A DNA stretch of 64,000 nucleotides from Haematobia irritans (GCF_050003625.1 NC_134400.1:52704066-52768065); one strand, 5' to 3'. Shown: positions 42,996 through 55,318, numbered from the stretch's first letter. Program-made: numbers and translations. The notes: generated from the sequence alone by a model not told the origin.

Positions 42996-45900
42996 TTTTT
43001 ATACCCTCCACCATAGGATGGGGGGTATATTAACCTTGTCATTCCGTTTGTAACACATCGAAATATTACTCTAAGACCCCATAAAGTATATATATTCTGG
43101 GTCGTGGTGAAATTCTGAGTCGATCTGAGCATGTCCGTCCGTCCGTCCGTCTGTTGAAATCACGCTAACTTCCGAACGAAACAAGCTATCGACTTGAAAC
43201 TTGGCACAAGTAGTTGTTATTGATGTAGGTCGGATGGTATTGCAAATGGGCCATATCGGTCCACCTTTACGTATAGCCCCCATATAAACGGACCCCCAAA
43301 TTTGGCTTGCGATGCCTCTAAGAGAAGCAAATTTCATCCGATCCGGCTGAAATTTGGTACATGGGGTTAGTATATGGTCTCTAACAACCATGCAAAAATT
43401 GGTCCATATCGGTCCACTTTTACGTATAGCCCCCATATAAACGGACCCCCAAATTTGGCTTGCGATTGCTCTAAAAGAAGCAAATTTCATCCGATCCGGA
43501 TGAAATTTGGTACATGGTGTTTGTATACGGTCTCTAATAATCATGCAAAATTTGGTCCATATCGGTCCATAATTATATATAGCCCCCATATAAACGGACC
43601 CCCAAATTTGGCTTGCGATTGCTCTAAGAGAAGCAAATTTCATCCGATCCGGTTGAAATTTGGTACATGGTGTTAGTATATGCTCTCTAACAACCATGCA
43701 AAAATTGGTCCACATCGGTCCATAATTATATATAGCCCCCATATAAACCGATCCCCAGATTTGACCTCCGGAGCCTCTTAGAGGGTCAAAATTCATCTGA
43801 TCCGGTTGAAATTTGGTACGTTGTGTTAGTATATAGTCTGTAACAACCATGCAGGAATTGGTGCATATCGGTCCATAATTATATATATCCCCCATATAAA
43901 TCGATCCCCAGATTCGTCCTCCGGAGCCTCTTGGAGGAGCAAAATTCATCCGATCCGGTTGAAATTTGGAACATGGTGTTAGAATGTGGTCTCTAACAAA
44001 CACGCAAGAATTGGTCCATATCGGTCCATAATGATATATAGCCCCCATATAAACCGTTCCCCAGATTTGATCTCCGGAGCCTCTTGGAGAAGCAAAATTC
44101 ATCCGATCCGGTTGAAATTTGCAACGTGGTGTTAGCATAAGGCCGCTAATAACCATGCCAAAATTGGTCCATATCGGTCTGTAGTTATATATAGCCGATC
44201 CCCAATCACACAAAAATTGGTCCATATCGGTTCATAATCATGGTTGCCACTCGAGCCAAAAATAATCTACCAAAATTTTATTTTTATAGAAAACATTGTC
44301 AAAATGTTATTTCTATAGAAAATTTTGTCAAAATTTTATTTCTATAGAAAATTTTGTCAAAATTTTATTTCTATAGAAAATTTTGTCAAAATTTTATTTC
44401 TATAGAAAATTTTGTCAAAATTTTATTTCTATAGAAAATTTTGTCAAAATTTTATTTCTATAGAAAATTTTGTCAAAATTTTATTTCTATAGAAACTTTT
44501 TTCCTAATTTTATTTTGTAAAAATTTTATTAAAATTGTACTTCTATAAAAAATGTTGTCAAAATTTTATTTTGTCAAAATTTCATTTCTATAGAAACTTT
44601 GAACTTAATTATATACGTATTTAATCGGCCTTTTTATACCCTCCATCATAGGATGGGGGTATATTAACTTTGTCATTCCGTTTGTAACACATCGAAATAT
44701 TGCTCTAAGACCCCATAAAGTATATATATTCTGGGTCGTGGTGAAATTCTGAGTCGATTTAAGCATGTCCGTCCGTCCGTCCGTCCGTCTGTTGAAATCA
44801 CGCTAACTTCCGAACGAAACAAGCTATCGACTTGAAAGTTGGCACAAGTAGTTGTTATCGATGTAGGTCGGACGGTATTGAAAATGGGCCATATCGGTCC
44901 ACTTTTACGTATAGCCCCCATATAAAGGGACTCTCAGATTTGGCTTGTGGAGCCTCTAAGAGAAGCAAATTTCATCCGATCCGGCTGAAATTTGGTATAT
45001 GGTGTTGGTATATGGTCTCTAACAACCATGCAAAAATTGGTCCACATCGGTCCATAATTTTATATAGCCCCCATATAAACCGATCTTCAGATTTGGCTTG
45101 CGGAGCCTAAAAGAGAAGCAAATTTCATCCGATCCGGCTGAAATTTGGTACATCGTGTTGGTATATGGTCTCTAACAACCATGCAAAAATTGGTTCACAT
45201 CGGTCCATAATTATATATAGCCCCCATATAAACCGATCCCCAGATTTGGCTTGCGGAGCCTCAAAGAGAAGAAAATTTCATCCGATCCGGCTGAAATTTG
45301 GTATATGGTGTTGGTATATGGTCTCTAACAACCGTGCAAAAATTGGTCCACATCGGTCCATAATTATATATAGCCCCCATATAAACCGATCCCCAGATTT
45401 GGCTTGCGGAGCCTCAAAGAGAAGCAAATTTCATCCGATCCGGCTGAAATTTGGTACATGGTGTTGGTATATGGTCTCTAACAACCATGCAAAAATTGGT
45501 CCACATCGGTCCATAATTATATATAGCCCCCATATAAACCGATCCCCATATTTGGCTTGCGAAGTCTCCAAGAGAAGCAAATTTCATCCAATCCGGTTGT
45601 AATTTGGAACATGGTGTTAGTATATGATCTTTAACAACCGTGCCAGAATTGGTCCATATTGGTCCATAATTATATATAGCCCCCATATAAAACATTCTCC
45701 AGATTTGACGTCCGGAGCCTCTTGGAGGAGCAAAATTCATCCGATCCGGTTCAAATTAGGCACGTGGTGTTAGTATATGGTCGCTAACAACCATACCAAA
45801 ATTGGTCTAATCACACAAAAATTGGTCCATATCGGTTTATAATCATGGTTGCCACTGGAGCCAAAAATAATCTACCAAAATTTTATTTCTATAGAAAATT

Positions 45901-46645
45901 TTGTCAAAATTTTATTTTTATAGAAAATTTTGTCAAAATTTTATTTCTATAAAAAATTTTGTTCAAATTTTATTCGGTTCATAATCATGGTTGCCACTCG
46001 AGCCAAAAATAATCTACCAAGATTTTATTTCTATAGAAAATTTTGACAAACATTTATTTCTATAGAAAATTTTGTTAAAATTTTATTTCTGTAGAAATTT
46101 TTGTCAAAATATTCTTTCTATAGAAAATTTTGTCAAAATTTTTATTTCTATAGAAAATTTTCTGAAAATTTTATTTCTATAAAAAATTTTGTTAAAATTT
46201 TATTTCTGTAAAAATTTTTGTCAAAATTTTATGTCTACTTTGTCAAACTGAATTCTATACGTATTGGATCGATCTTTTTTGATTTAATATATACCACGTA
46301 TGGTCTTACATACAATTTAGAAGATGGTGTTAGGAGGTTTTAAGATACCTTGCCATCGGCAAGCGTTACCGCAACTTAAGTAATTCGATTGTGGATGGCA
46401 GTGTTTAGATGAAGTTTCTACGCAATCCATGATGGAGGGTACATAAGCTTCGGCCTGGCCGAACTTACGGCCGTATATACTTGTTTAGTTTAATATATAC
46501 CACGTATGGACTATGTGGTATATATTACGGTGTTAGGAAGTTTTAAGATACCTTGCCATCGGCTTCAGTAGAAGTTTCTACGCAATCCATGGTGGAGGGT
46601 ACATTATCTTCGGCCGGGCCGAACTTACGGCCTTATATACTTGTT
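42996..46645 (-). mobile_element. E1 array, same three-part design as 30630-35570
   Basis: On the minus strand: head fragment 46645-46489, full E1 46487-44631, then directly GGCCGATTAAATACG and a body of 29-bp units (44250-44600) and 153-bp units to a tail at 42996. The next E1 (40608-42993) starts after only two bases. The 384-codon antisense frame at 43071-44225 is not a gene: it is the 153-bp unit read in frame. Confidence 0.85.
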
Positions 46646-46783
46646 CTTAATAAAATCTTTATTTTTGATCGTAGAAACCTAAAAGTTTGTGAGACCATGG
46701 CTGTTGATAAAACACGGCAAATGCAGTCAACAAACTATTTTGCGAATTTTTGTTAGTTACGTTCTTTTGCATTTTTGCTAACG

Positions 46784-46960
46784 ATATGAAGGAGCACTTT
46801 CACCTAACACATTCACCATATCACTATGAATTTCTTGTCCCGATAAACCTTTTTTATGTAAATATTTAATGACAGGACGCATTTCTAATTTTTCCATTAT
46901 AAAAAAAATTGCGGATGCGTCTTTTTTGAACACCTGTTTCTATATGAAGGAGTTGCCAGA
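46784..46960 (-). pseudogene. mariner transposase, first about 40 codons and leader
   Basis: The minus strand reads MEKLEMRPVIKYLHKKGLSG, QEIHSDMVNVLGESAPSY, and is then cut by element X. Start codon near 46910. It continues with YATVKNW at 40338 on the other side of X. The outer terminal repeat was not securely located. Confidence 0.82.
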
Positions 46961-48894
46961 TCGAAACAAAGTTTAACATGTGTTCATAACAGAGATGGAA
47001 GTTTCCAAAACACTTAACTTTTTTCTGTTTATACCGCGCTTTTTGTGGAAATTCGTTATATTAACGAAAAAATTCGTTGTATTAACGAATTTGTTTCATT
47101 TGCTGACTTTTAACGACACATTTCGTTAATATAACGAAACTTTTTCTATTAGTGTATTGATTTCAAGCTCACTGTATTGCTGGGAGTAAAGTCCCGAAGA
47201 GCTTTTAGTAACCCGTTTTCTAACTCAATTGTTTGCTGGATATTAATGATCAATCTAAGCTTCATTTGTCTACAATTGCATTTCTATGAAAAGAAAATTA
47301 TTCTCTGCGTGCATATAGGATTCTGCCAGCCAAATAGTTTGATCGTATTTTCGGTCTGCTCAATTGTTTTAAATTATGTTTATTACATTCGATTGAGTTT
47401 CTGGGGGAAATAATTTCTAACAGATCCAACTGGTAGGTTGCTTTGGCATGCGATATAAAAACCCAAGTGAACGGCTGGCTGTCCATGCGATGGCTGCTTT
47501 GACAACTGTGGCATGTTCTTGTAATTACGCATAAAGTAGCAATTATTATGACTTGTTAACTGATTTATGGCATTGCATTCATTTCCTCACAAATGAATAG
47601 CCAGCTTTGCTACTTTATATAGGGAGAATTGAAGACAAGATGACTCTTCATCTCTCTTTCTCCCTGTGTGGGACAATGTTGTCAAATTCTCTTGGTTAGA
47701 TATACATATAGTTTTCGGTTAATTTGTAGTGTTTACCGTATGCGATACATTTTAAATTTATGTTTCACCATTACTAAGAGCAACGCAATCAACAAAAACA
47801 AGACAATCCTCAACACCAGTAGAGCGTATACAAATTCTCAATTTCATATGGCACTTGCAACATGTGTGTAAAATTTCTATATTGATTGCCTCAAAAGGCA
47901 ATGTCCCTGCAACATTGTTATGACTAATGGGACATTACATGCGTCCACATGTTGAGCTGTTGCATTGCTCCTATCTTCTTCTGTAGTGCCAACATGTGTA
48001 ATTACTCTTTCCTCTCGATGATTTTTTTTTCATATCTAGTGAGGTTTAATGTCGCCATTTCCCTCAACCCTAAGATTTGTTTCTTGTGCCACATGGAGCA
48101 GTGTATCCACATCACACATATGAAATTAATCGTGCGTTGTATAATGAAGTGTACAAGACATTCAGGGCGATTCTTAATGCGTAATATGCCATTATAAAAA
48201 TATTAAGTATTAGTCATAAAACAATAGAAAAAAGGGCCCCAATGGGGTGTAGACAATGTGACATGGCCATGCGTGTATGATTCATCCGATGAATTTAATA
48301 TTCAAACTGAATATTGTCCTAAAGGAGCCGTGTCTATCAGTGACAGCAATGTCTATTTAATATTAACCACACTGTTGAAGAAGTTTGATGAGATCCGTAT
48401 CCGCAACTTCTACCATTGGATGGAGGAGGTGGGAATGACATAGTTAGTCATTGTCAAGAAAAAATCCTGTAACTTTTGAATGCAAAAAATTGCCAGCATA
48501 ACTTTTTCTTTATATGAAAGCTGATGTGTTTTCCTTTAAATTTGTGGGTCCACGGGCTAGCCTATAGGCGTTAAGAGTTGGTCACGTCAGATATATGAAA
48601 TGTTGTTTTAGCTGCCAAATCCGCAAATATGAAATACGAAAATTGATTTTTTTTTTTGGGCAAGGCATTTTTTAATATTTTTTTTTTTTGGGAATTAAAA
48701 ATATGAATTAAAATCCTTATAAATTTCGAACTATTTACGATATCATTATGATTTTTATTAAGTTTTGCAGTTTTTAAGAATACACTATTCCAAAAATTCA
48801 GTTAAAAAAATGTGCGATATGAAACGATTGTCGCATTGTAACAAGAGAGCCAAATTCCAAATAAATAACATTGGTTAAATAATAAATAAGAGTA
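46961..48894. other. low-repeat island, no recognised gene
   Basis: 47040-47155 has 'ttcgttaatataacgaa' repeats like those of a small MITE ending 'attagtgtatt'. The rest matches nothing else in the window. Frames 47177-47413, 47949-48197 and 48258-48443 lack motifs I can recognise; a 61-residue frame at 48258 (DSSDEFNIQTEYCPKGAVSI) is the most protein-like but has no family I can name. Confidence 0.4.
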
Positions 48895-51826
48895 CACACA
48901 GAGAAGAGATTGGTTGGAAATCGGTTGTAATAATGAACATTCCAATCATAGAACTAAATATCAATTGTATCAACGAATATTCTGTACTTACCACAATGAT
49001 TTTATTCTTAAGACCATCTGGGAAAGATTTCAAGAAAAAGTTATTTATGACAATAGACAAATGATTGTGTTAACCAAATGTTTCTACTTTGAATAATTTT
49101 ATTGGAAATCGGTGGGTACAACCTACCAAGAAAACTTTTTGCAACTTTCATTCAGTACTCATCATAATCATTCGGTTGCGCAAACCGAATGTTATTTGAA
49201 ATATATTTTGATTGCCATTTATTTATTTGTCAAAGTAAAAATATTTGTATTTGTTGTCGAGAAATATATAACTTAAACGTCATTCTTAAAATCAAACCAA
49301 AACTTTTTATATACTATATTTTTAATAATTTCGGGGTGAAACATTCCTACAAGAACGACATTTTGAATTTGAAGGAAGTAATAGTCAAGATTTGGTTAAA
49401 TAAGGTACATAAATAGGTATCATTAAATAGGTAAATTTGTATGACCAAACTGCTGCAATTTTCAATGATATTTATTCCTTTCCAGAATTCCAAAATTTTG
49501 AATACAAGGCATCATTAAATACTATTTCTTCAAAAACTTTTAGCATAAATACAGTTTTGAGTCTGATGCTTCTTCATCGCATATTGACAAACAGATGCGC
49601 TATGATCTGTGTAAGTCGCCTTTTTATTAACACACGTAGGAAATTTAAAGGGGAGGTTTACTTTTACAAGATCCACACTAATACAACATTTTCTAAATGT
49701 GGGTTCAATTGGGGACGCCACTTTGTATACCGCGTTGCTCGTTCTTTCTACAATCAACGCTGTTCGCTGTAAGAGCTTTATCTAACTAAATGTTTAAAGG
49801 ATGCATTTTTATACCCTCCACCATAGGATGGGGGTATATTAACTTTGTCATTCCGTTTGTAACACATCGAAATATTGCTCTAAGACCCCATAAAGTATAT
49901 ATATTCTGGGTCGTGGTGAAATTCTGAGTCGATCTGAGCATGTCCGTCCGTCTGTTGAAATCACGCTAACTTCCGAACGAAACAAGCTATCGCCTTGAAA
50001 CTTGGCACAAGTAGTTGTTATTAATGTAGGTCGGATGGTATTGCAAATGGGCCATATCGGTCCACTTTTAGGTATAGCCCCCATATAAACGGACCCCCAA
50101 ATTTGGCTTGCAGACCCTCTAACAGAAGCACATTTCATCCGATCCGGCTGGTACATAGTGTTAGTATATGGTCTCTAACAACCATGCAAAAGTTGGTCCA
50201 CATCGGTCCATAATTAAAGATATCCCCCATATAAACCGATCCCCCGATTTGGCTTTCGGAGCCTCTAAGATAAGCAAATTTCATCCGATCCGGCTGAAAT
50301 CTGGTACATGGTGTTAGTATATGGTCTCTAACAACCATGCAAAAATTGGTCCACATCGGTGCATAATTATATATAGCCCCCATATAAACCGATCCCCCGA
50401 TTTGGCTTTCGGAGCCTCTAAAAGAAGCAAATTTCATCTGATCCGGCTGAAATTTGGTACATGGTGTTAGTATATGGTCTCTAACAACTGCGCAAAAATT
50501 GGTCTACATCGGTCAATAATTATATATAGACCTCATATAAACCGATTCCCCGATTTGGCTTGAACACCCTCTAAGAGAAGCAAATTTCATCCGATCTGGA
50601 TGAAATTTGGTACATGGTGTTAGTATATGGTCTCTAATGACCATGCAAAAATTGGTCCACATAAGTGCATAATTATATATAGCCCCCATACAAACCGATC
50701 ACTAGATTTGACCTCCGGAGCCTCTTGGAAGACCAAAATTCATCTGATTCGGTCGAAATTTGGTACGTGATGTTAGTATATGGTATCCAACAACCATGCA
50801 GGAATTGGTTCATATCAGTCCATAATTATATATAACCCCCATATAAACCGATCCCCAGATTTGCCCCCAGATGTGCCCTTTGGAGAAGCAAAATTCATCC
50901 GATCTGGCTGAAATTTGGTACGTGGTGGTAGTATATGATATTTAACAATCATGCCAAAAGTGGTCCATTTCAGTTCATAATCATATATAGCCCCCATATA
51001 CCGTTCCCGAGATTTGGTTTTGGAGCCTCTTGGAGGAGCAAATTTCATCTGAGTCATTTGAAATTTGGTACATTGTGCTAGTATATGGCCGTTAATAACC
51101 ATGCCTAACTAGGTCCATATCGGTCTATACTTATATATAGCCCTCATATAAATCGATCCTCAATCACACAAAAATTGGTCCATACCAAATTCATAATTGT
51201 ATATAGCCCCCATGTAAGGGACCCCCGTATTTAAATTTAGGCTCCCTACGTACCGTGCAAAAGTCCATATCGATTCGTAATTATTTGTAGACTTACCTAC
51301 ACATACCTTTTTTGTCTAATATATACCACGTATGGACTAACTCACAATTTAGAAAACGATTTAAAATACCACAACCCAAGTAATTCGATTGTGGATGACA
51401 GTCTTTCGTAGAAGTTTCTACGCTATCCATGGTGGAGGGTACAGAAGATTCGGCCTGGCCGAACTTACGGCCATTTATACTGGTTTTCATGTATTGTATT
51501 TAGATATAATAATTTTATTTACTATAACAATGTAACATATAAGCATTTTTAAATTAAATATAATATTTTGCGAAAGCGACATTTGTTTGCAATTTGATTG
51601 TGGATGCTATATAGGTTGGCTAATACCACCGAATGGAGAAGGGAGTAACGACAAATTTCATCGGTTAATACAACCATTTTCATATGTAGTATTATTGCAT
51701 CTCCCATAATTCGATTGAGTCGACCGAATCAGTTGGGTGACACAACTACCAACAGATAGTTGCTGTAACTGCCAAAATGAGGTTGGCAATAAATTCGGTT
51801 ATCACAACCAATCTGCTTTCTCTGTG
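48895..51826. mobile_element. CAC-terminal TA element with CACACAGAGAAG end
   Basis: It begins CACACAGAGAAGAGATTGG at 48895 and ends CAATCTGCTTTCTCTGTG at 51826, with TA at 48893-48894 and 51827-51828. Subterminal GGTTGT/ACAACC words occur near both ends. Non-coding, with a nested E1 at 49806-51484. Confidence 0.8.
49806..51484 (-). mobile_element. full E1 element without 29-bp minisatellite
   Basis: On the minus strand the head is at about 51484, an intermediate segment lies at 51170-51300 ('gtctacaaataattacgaat' side), 153-bp units run from 50100-51150 and the tail with only two GTCC units (49942) ends in a hairpin at 49806. This version has a different middle from the 40608 type. Confidence 0.85.
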
Positions 51827-52417
51827 TATTATGGCCAAATTTCGGAATATCGAGCGATGCATATATATGGGAGCTATATCTAAATCTGAACCAATTTGTA
51901 TAATATTTTGCTGGTATGATTGATACCACAGAAAGTTACCTTGTGGAAAATTTGAGTAAGATCAGTTAAGAAATGAGGCCTCTGTGGTCAAACATAAGGT
52001 TATTAGGGGCAAATTTTTCAAAATCGGGCGATACATATATATGGGAGCAATATCTACATCTTAACCGATTTCGATGAAATTTTGCACATAACATAAAGTT
52101 AGTACCATAGAGGACTGGATTTGGGAAACTATATCTAAATCTGAACCGATTTCGATAATTTTCTGCACATATTTTTAGCACTATAAAATATTAGACTAAG
52201 TCAAGTTCGAGAAAGATCGGTTAATAAATAAGGGTTTTATGACCAAATTTGGCAAAATTGGGCGATACATATATATGAGAGCTATATCTAAATCTGAACC
52301 GATTTTTTGCAGACTTCAAGGGTGATGCAAAAGATTACTTTGTGCTAAATGTGATGACGATCGGTAAGTAAAAAGTGCAACGTGACCCCATTCGTCGAAA
52401 TCGGGCGATACATATAT
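51827..52417 (-). repeat. E3-like units
   Basis: Units with 'tatatatgggagctatatct' and 'aatcgggcgatacatatata'. Spacing is irregular because of deletions. It continues the E2/E3 type and is interrupted at 52418 by element T. Confidence 0.65.
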
Positions 52418-52721
52418 ATGCACGCAAAGAAAACAACGTTTGGAAAACATGTACCGGAAACGTTTTTCTGTTGTTAGAGTTTTTTGAATTGCTTCGAAAA
52501 TATACACTTTTATCACCAAAAAAATTCGTTTGGTACAAAATTTTTATTTTTCAATAAAAAAAGTTATTTTTGAACCAAAAACACAGTCCATTTCGTTTAT
52601 CCCAAACACTGTTCTTTTCTGACTTTAAGTCTTTAATAAGACACATTTTAATATAGTAGAATGTAATGTTGAACATTTTTTCGGAATCTTCCGACCATAT
52701 CTGGAATATATGTAAAAAAAA

Positions 52722-54232
52722 ACAAGTATATACGGCCGTAAGTTCGGCCAGGCCGAAGCTTATGTACCCTCCATCATGGATTGCGTAGAAACTTCATCTA
52801 AACACTGCCATCCACAATCGAATTACTTAAGTTGCGGTAACGCTTGCCGATGGCAAGGTATCTTAAAGCCTCCTAACACCATCTTCTAAATTGTATGTAA
52901 GTCCATACGTGGTATATATTAAATCAAAAAAGATCGATCCAATACGTATATAATTCAGTTTGACAAAGTAGACATAAAATTTTGACAAAATTTTCTACAG
53001 AAATAAAATTTTAACAAAATTTTCTATAGAAATAAAATTTTCACAAAATTTTCTACAGAAATAAAAATTTTGACAAAATTTTCTATAGAAAGAAAATTTT
53101 GACAAAAATTTCTACAGAAATAAAATTTTCTATAGAAATAAAATCTTGGTAGATTATTTTTGGCTCGAGTGGCAACCATGATTATGAACCGAATAAAATT
53201 TGAACAAAATTTTCTATAGAAATAAAATTTTGACAATGATGAAAATTTTATTATGAACCGAATAAAATTTTAACAAAATTTTCTCTAGAATAAAATTTTG
53301 ACAAAATTTTCTATAGAACTAAAATTTTGGTAGATTATTTTTGGCTCTAGTGGCAACCATGATTATGAACCGATATGGACCAATTTTTGTGTGATTGGAC
53401 CAATTTTGGTATGGTTGTTAGCGACCATATACTAACACCACGTGCCTAATTTGAACCGGATCGGATGAATTTTGCTCCTCCAAGAGGCTCCGGAGGTCAA
53501 ATCTGGAGAATTTTTTATATGGGGGCTATATATAATTATGGACCCATATGGACCAATTCTGGCACGGTTGTTAAAGATCATATACTAACACCATGTTCCA
53601 AATTACAACCGGATTGGATGAAATTTGCTTCTCTTGGAGACTTCGCAAGCCAAATCTGGGGATCGGTTTATATGGGGGCTATATATAATTATGGACCGAT
53701 GTGAACCAATTTTTGCATGGTTGTTAGAGACCATATACCAACACCATGTACCAAATTTCAGCCGGATCGGATGAAATTTGCTTCTCTTTTAGGCTCCGCA
53801 AGCCACATCTGGAGATCGGTTTATATGGGGGCTATATATAATTATGGACCGATGTGGACCAATTTTACCATATACCATATACCAAATTCCGGATCGGATG
53901 AAATATGCTTCTGTTAGAGGCTCCACAAGCCAAATCTGAGGGTCCCTTTATATGGGCGCTATACGTAAAAGTGGACCGATATGGCCCATTTTCAATACCA
54001 TCCGACCTACACCGATAACAACTACTTGTGCGAAGTTTCAAGTCGATAGATTGTTTCGTTCGCCAGTTAGCGTGATTTCAACAGACGGACGGACGGACAT
54101 GCTTAGATCGACTCAGAATTTCACCACGACCCAGAATATATATACTTTATGGGGTCTTAGAGCAATATTTCGATGTGTTACAAACGGAATGACAAAGTTA
54201 ATATACCCCCATCCTATGATGGAGGGTATAAA
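52722..54232 (+). mobile_element. full E1 element
   Basis: Head at 52722, 29-bp minisatellite 52975-53330, 153-bp units 53390-53990, a tail with three GGAC repeats (54085-54097) and a hairpin ending GGAGGGTATA near 54231. It is inserted next to the A-run beside the tRNA-like sequence of element T. Confidence 0.85.
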
Positions 54233-54234
54233 AA

Positions 54235-54311
54235 TGGTCGAAGCAGGGATCGAACCCACGACCCTTGGCATGCAAGTCGGACGTAGCAACCACTGCTCCA
54301 CGGTGCCCAAC
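54235..54311 (-). other. tRNA-like sequence in element T, second copy
   Basis: The minus strand matches 3494-3567: GTGGAGCAGTGG, GGGTTCGATCCCTGC, TCGACCA. It starts directly at the E1 insertion point. Confidence 0.65.
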
Positions 54312-54409
54312 TAAATGTATTTTGCTGTTAAATAAACTTTGTTTAATCGGCTCGTGGGCGCCTATATAAATATAACTTATATGGGTAATTGTCTATTGAT
54401 GACAATAAC

Positions 54410-54444
54410 GGCTACATGGTCCGCGGTTCGATTCTCCGTCCAGG
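54410..54444 (+). pseudogene. half of the second tRNA-like sequence
   Basis: Only GGCTACAT plus GGTCCGCGGTTCGATTC remain. About 36 bases including the A box and anticodon region are deleted relative to 3310-3381, between two CAT words. Confidence 0.65.
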
Positions 54445-54663
54445 CGAAAGGTAAAAAAAATTAAAAAGTTATAAAATAATTTCTTTTACATTGTTTGTAT
54501 TACAGAAAAAGGTGCTAAGAACTAAAAAACTTCGTGGAAGTGAGAAAGATGTTAGGGAAAATGCAATTAGACAGAAAAAAAATTTTGAGTAAGTCTTCAT
54601 GAAATTGTTATTACATCCTGAAAAAGAATAAACGTTTATCACAAAAAGTATATACTTTTCTTC

Positions 54664-55318
54664 CAAATAAAGAGTGTAAATCGGCGAAAGCTATATATGG
54701 TCGCTATATCTAAATCTGAACCAATTTCAACCAAATTCGGTACGCATATTTTTATAATGTCAATTCTACTCCACGTTAATTCTACTTTCACGTAAATCGG
54801 AACAAAAGATTGGCCTCTGGGGCCATATATAGCTTTCGCCCGATTTAAAGGGCGAAAGCTATATATGAGAGCTACATCTGAATCTGATTTGATTTGACTG
54901 ATATTCTACAAAATTCACAAGATTCACAAAATATTCAATTGTACGAAATTGGATGAATATCGGTTGATAAATACGTCATTTATGCCCAGATCGGTTATAA
55001 ATATATATGGCAGCTATATCTAAATCTGAACCGATCCACAAATCAATAGGGATCGTCTTTGAGCCGATAAAGGACCCTACGTCAAATTTGAGGATGATTG
55101 AACTTAAACTACGAGCTGGACTTTGCACACAAAAATACATCAACAGACAGACGGACAGACAGACAGACAGACAGACGGACATTGCTAAATCGACTCAGAA
55201 TTTAATTCTAAGCCGATCGGTATACTAAAAGATGGGTCTATGACTATTCCTTCTCGGTGTTACATACAAATGCACAAACTTATTATACCCTGTACCACAG
55301 TAGTGGTGAAGGGTATAA
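54664..55318 (+). mobile_element. E3 head-tail repeat, tail part
   Basis: Units with 'aaagctatatatgg(t/a)cgctat' lead to a tail with (ACAG)n (55140-55180), 'ctaaatcgactcagaattta' and a terminal hairpin with TATACCCT, ACCAC, GTGGT, AGGGTATA arms at 55284-55317. Confidence 0.75.

Larger units (their letters stand above)
40339..46783. mobile_element. element X: DNA transposon with 28-29 bp inverted ends
   Basis: The left end CGTTGGCAGAAATGCAAAAG (40339) and the right end (complement of CGTTAGCAAAAATGCAAAAG, ending 46783) are inverted over 28 bp with three mismatches or fewer. The flanks are ATAT on both sides; a TA duplication with one more terminal base is equally possible. The target is a mariner sequence, and the intact version is present at 40207-40241. 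X-specific sequence is only 40339-40607 and 46646-46783 and has no recognised gene. The rest is an E1 array. Confidence 0.85.
52418..54663. mobile_element. element T, second copy, right end truncated, split by E1
   Basis: Reverse orientation relative to 2992-3902. The left end CACGCAAAGAAAACAACG is at 52420. Homology runs to 52721, resumes at 54233, and stops at about 54663 before the expected terminus. Between lies an E1 element (52722-54232). Confidence 0.8.

Noticed and set aside
43071..44225. 384-codon minus-strand open frame as a protein-coding gene
   Set aside because: It is the 153-bp (51-codon) E1 unit read repeatedly, ends in the E1 tail, and similar frames exist on the opposite strand.
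49437..49772. 111-codon plus-strand frame
   Set aside because: It lies inside the CAC element at 48895-51826, overlaps a minus-strand frame and has no recognisable motif.
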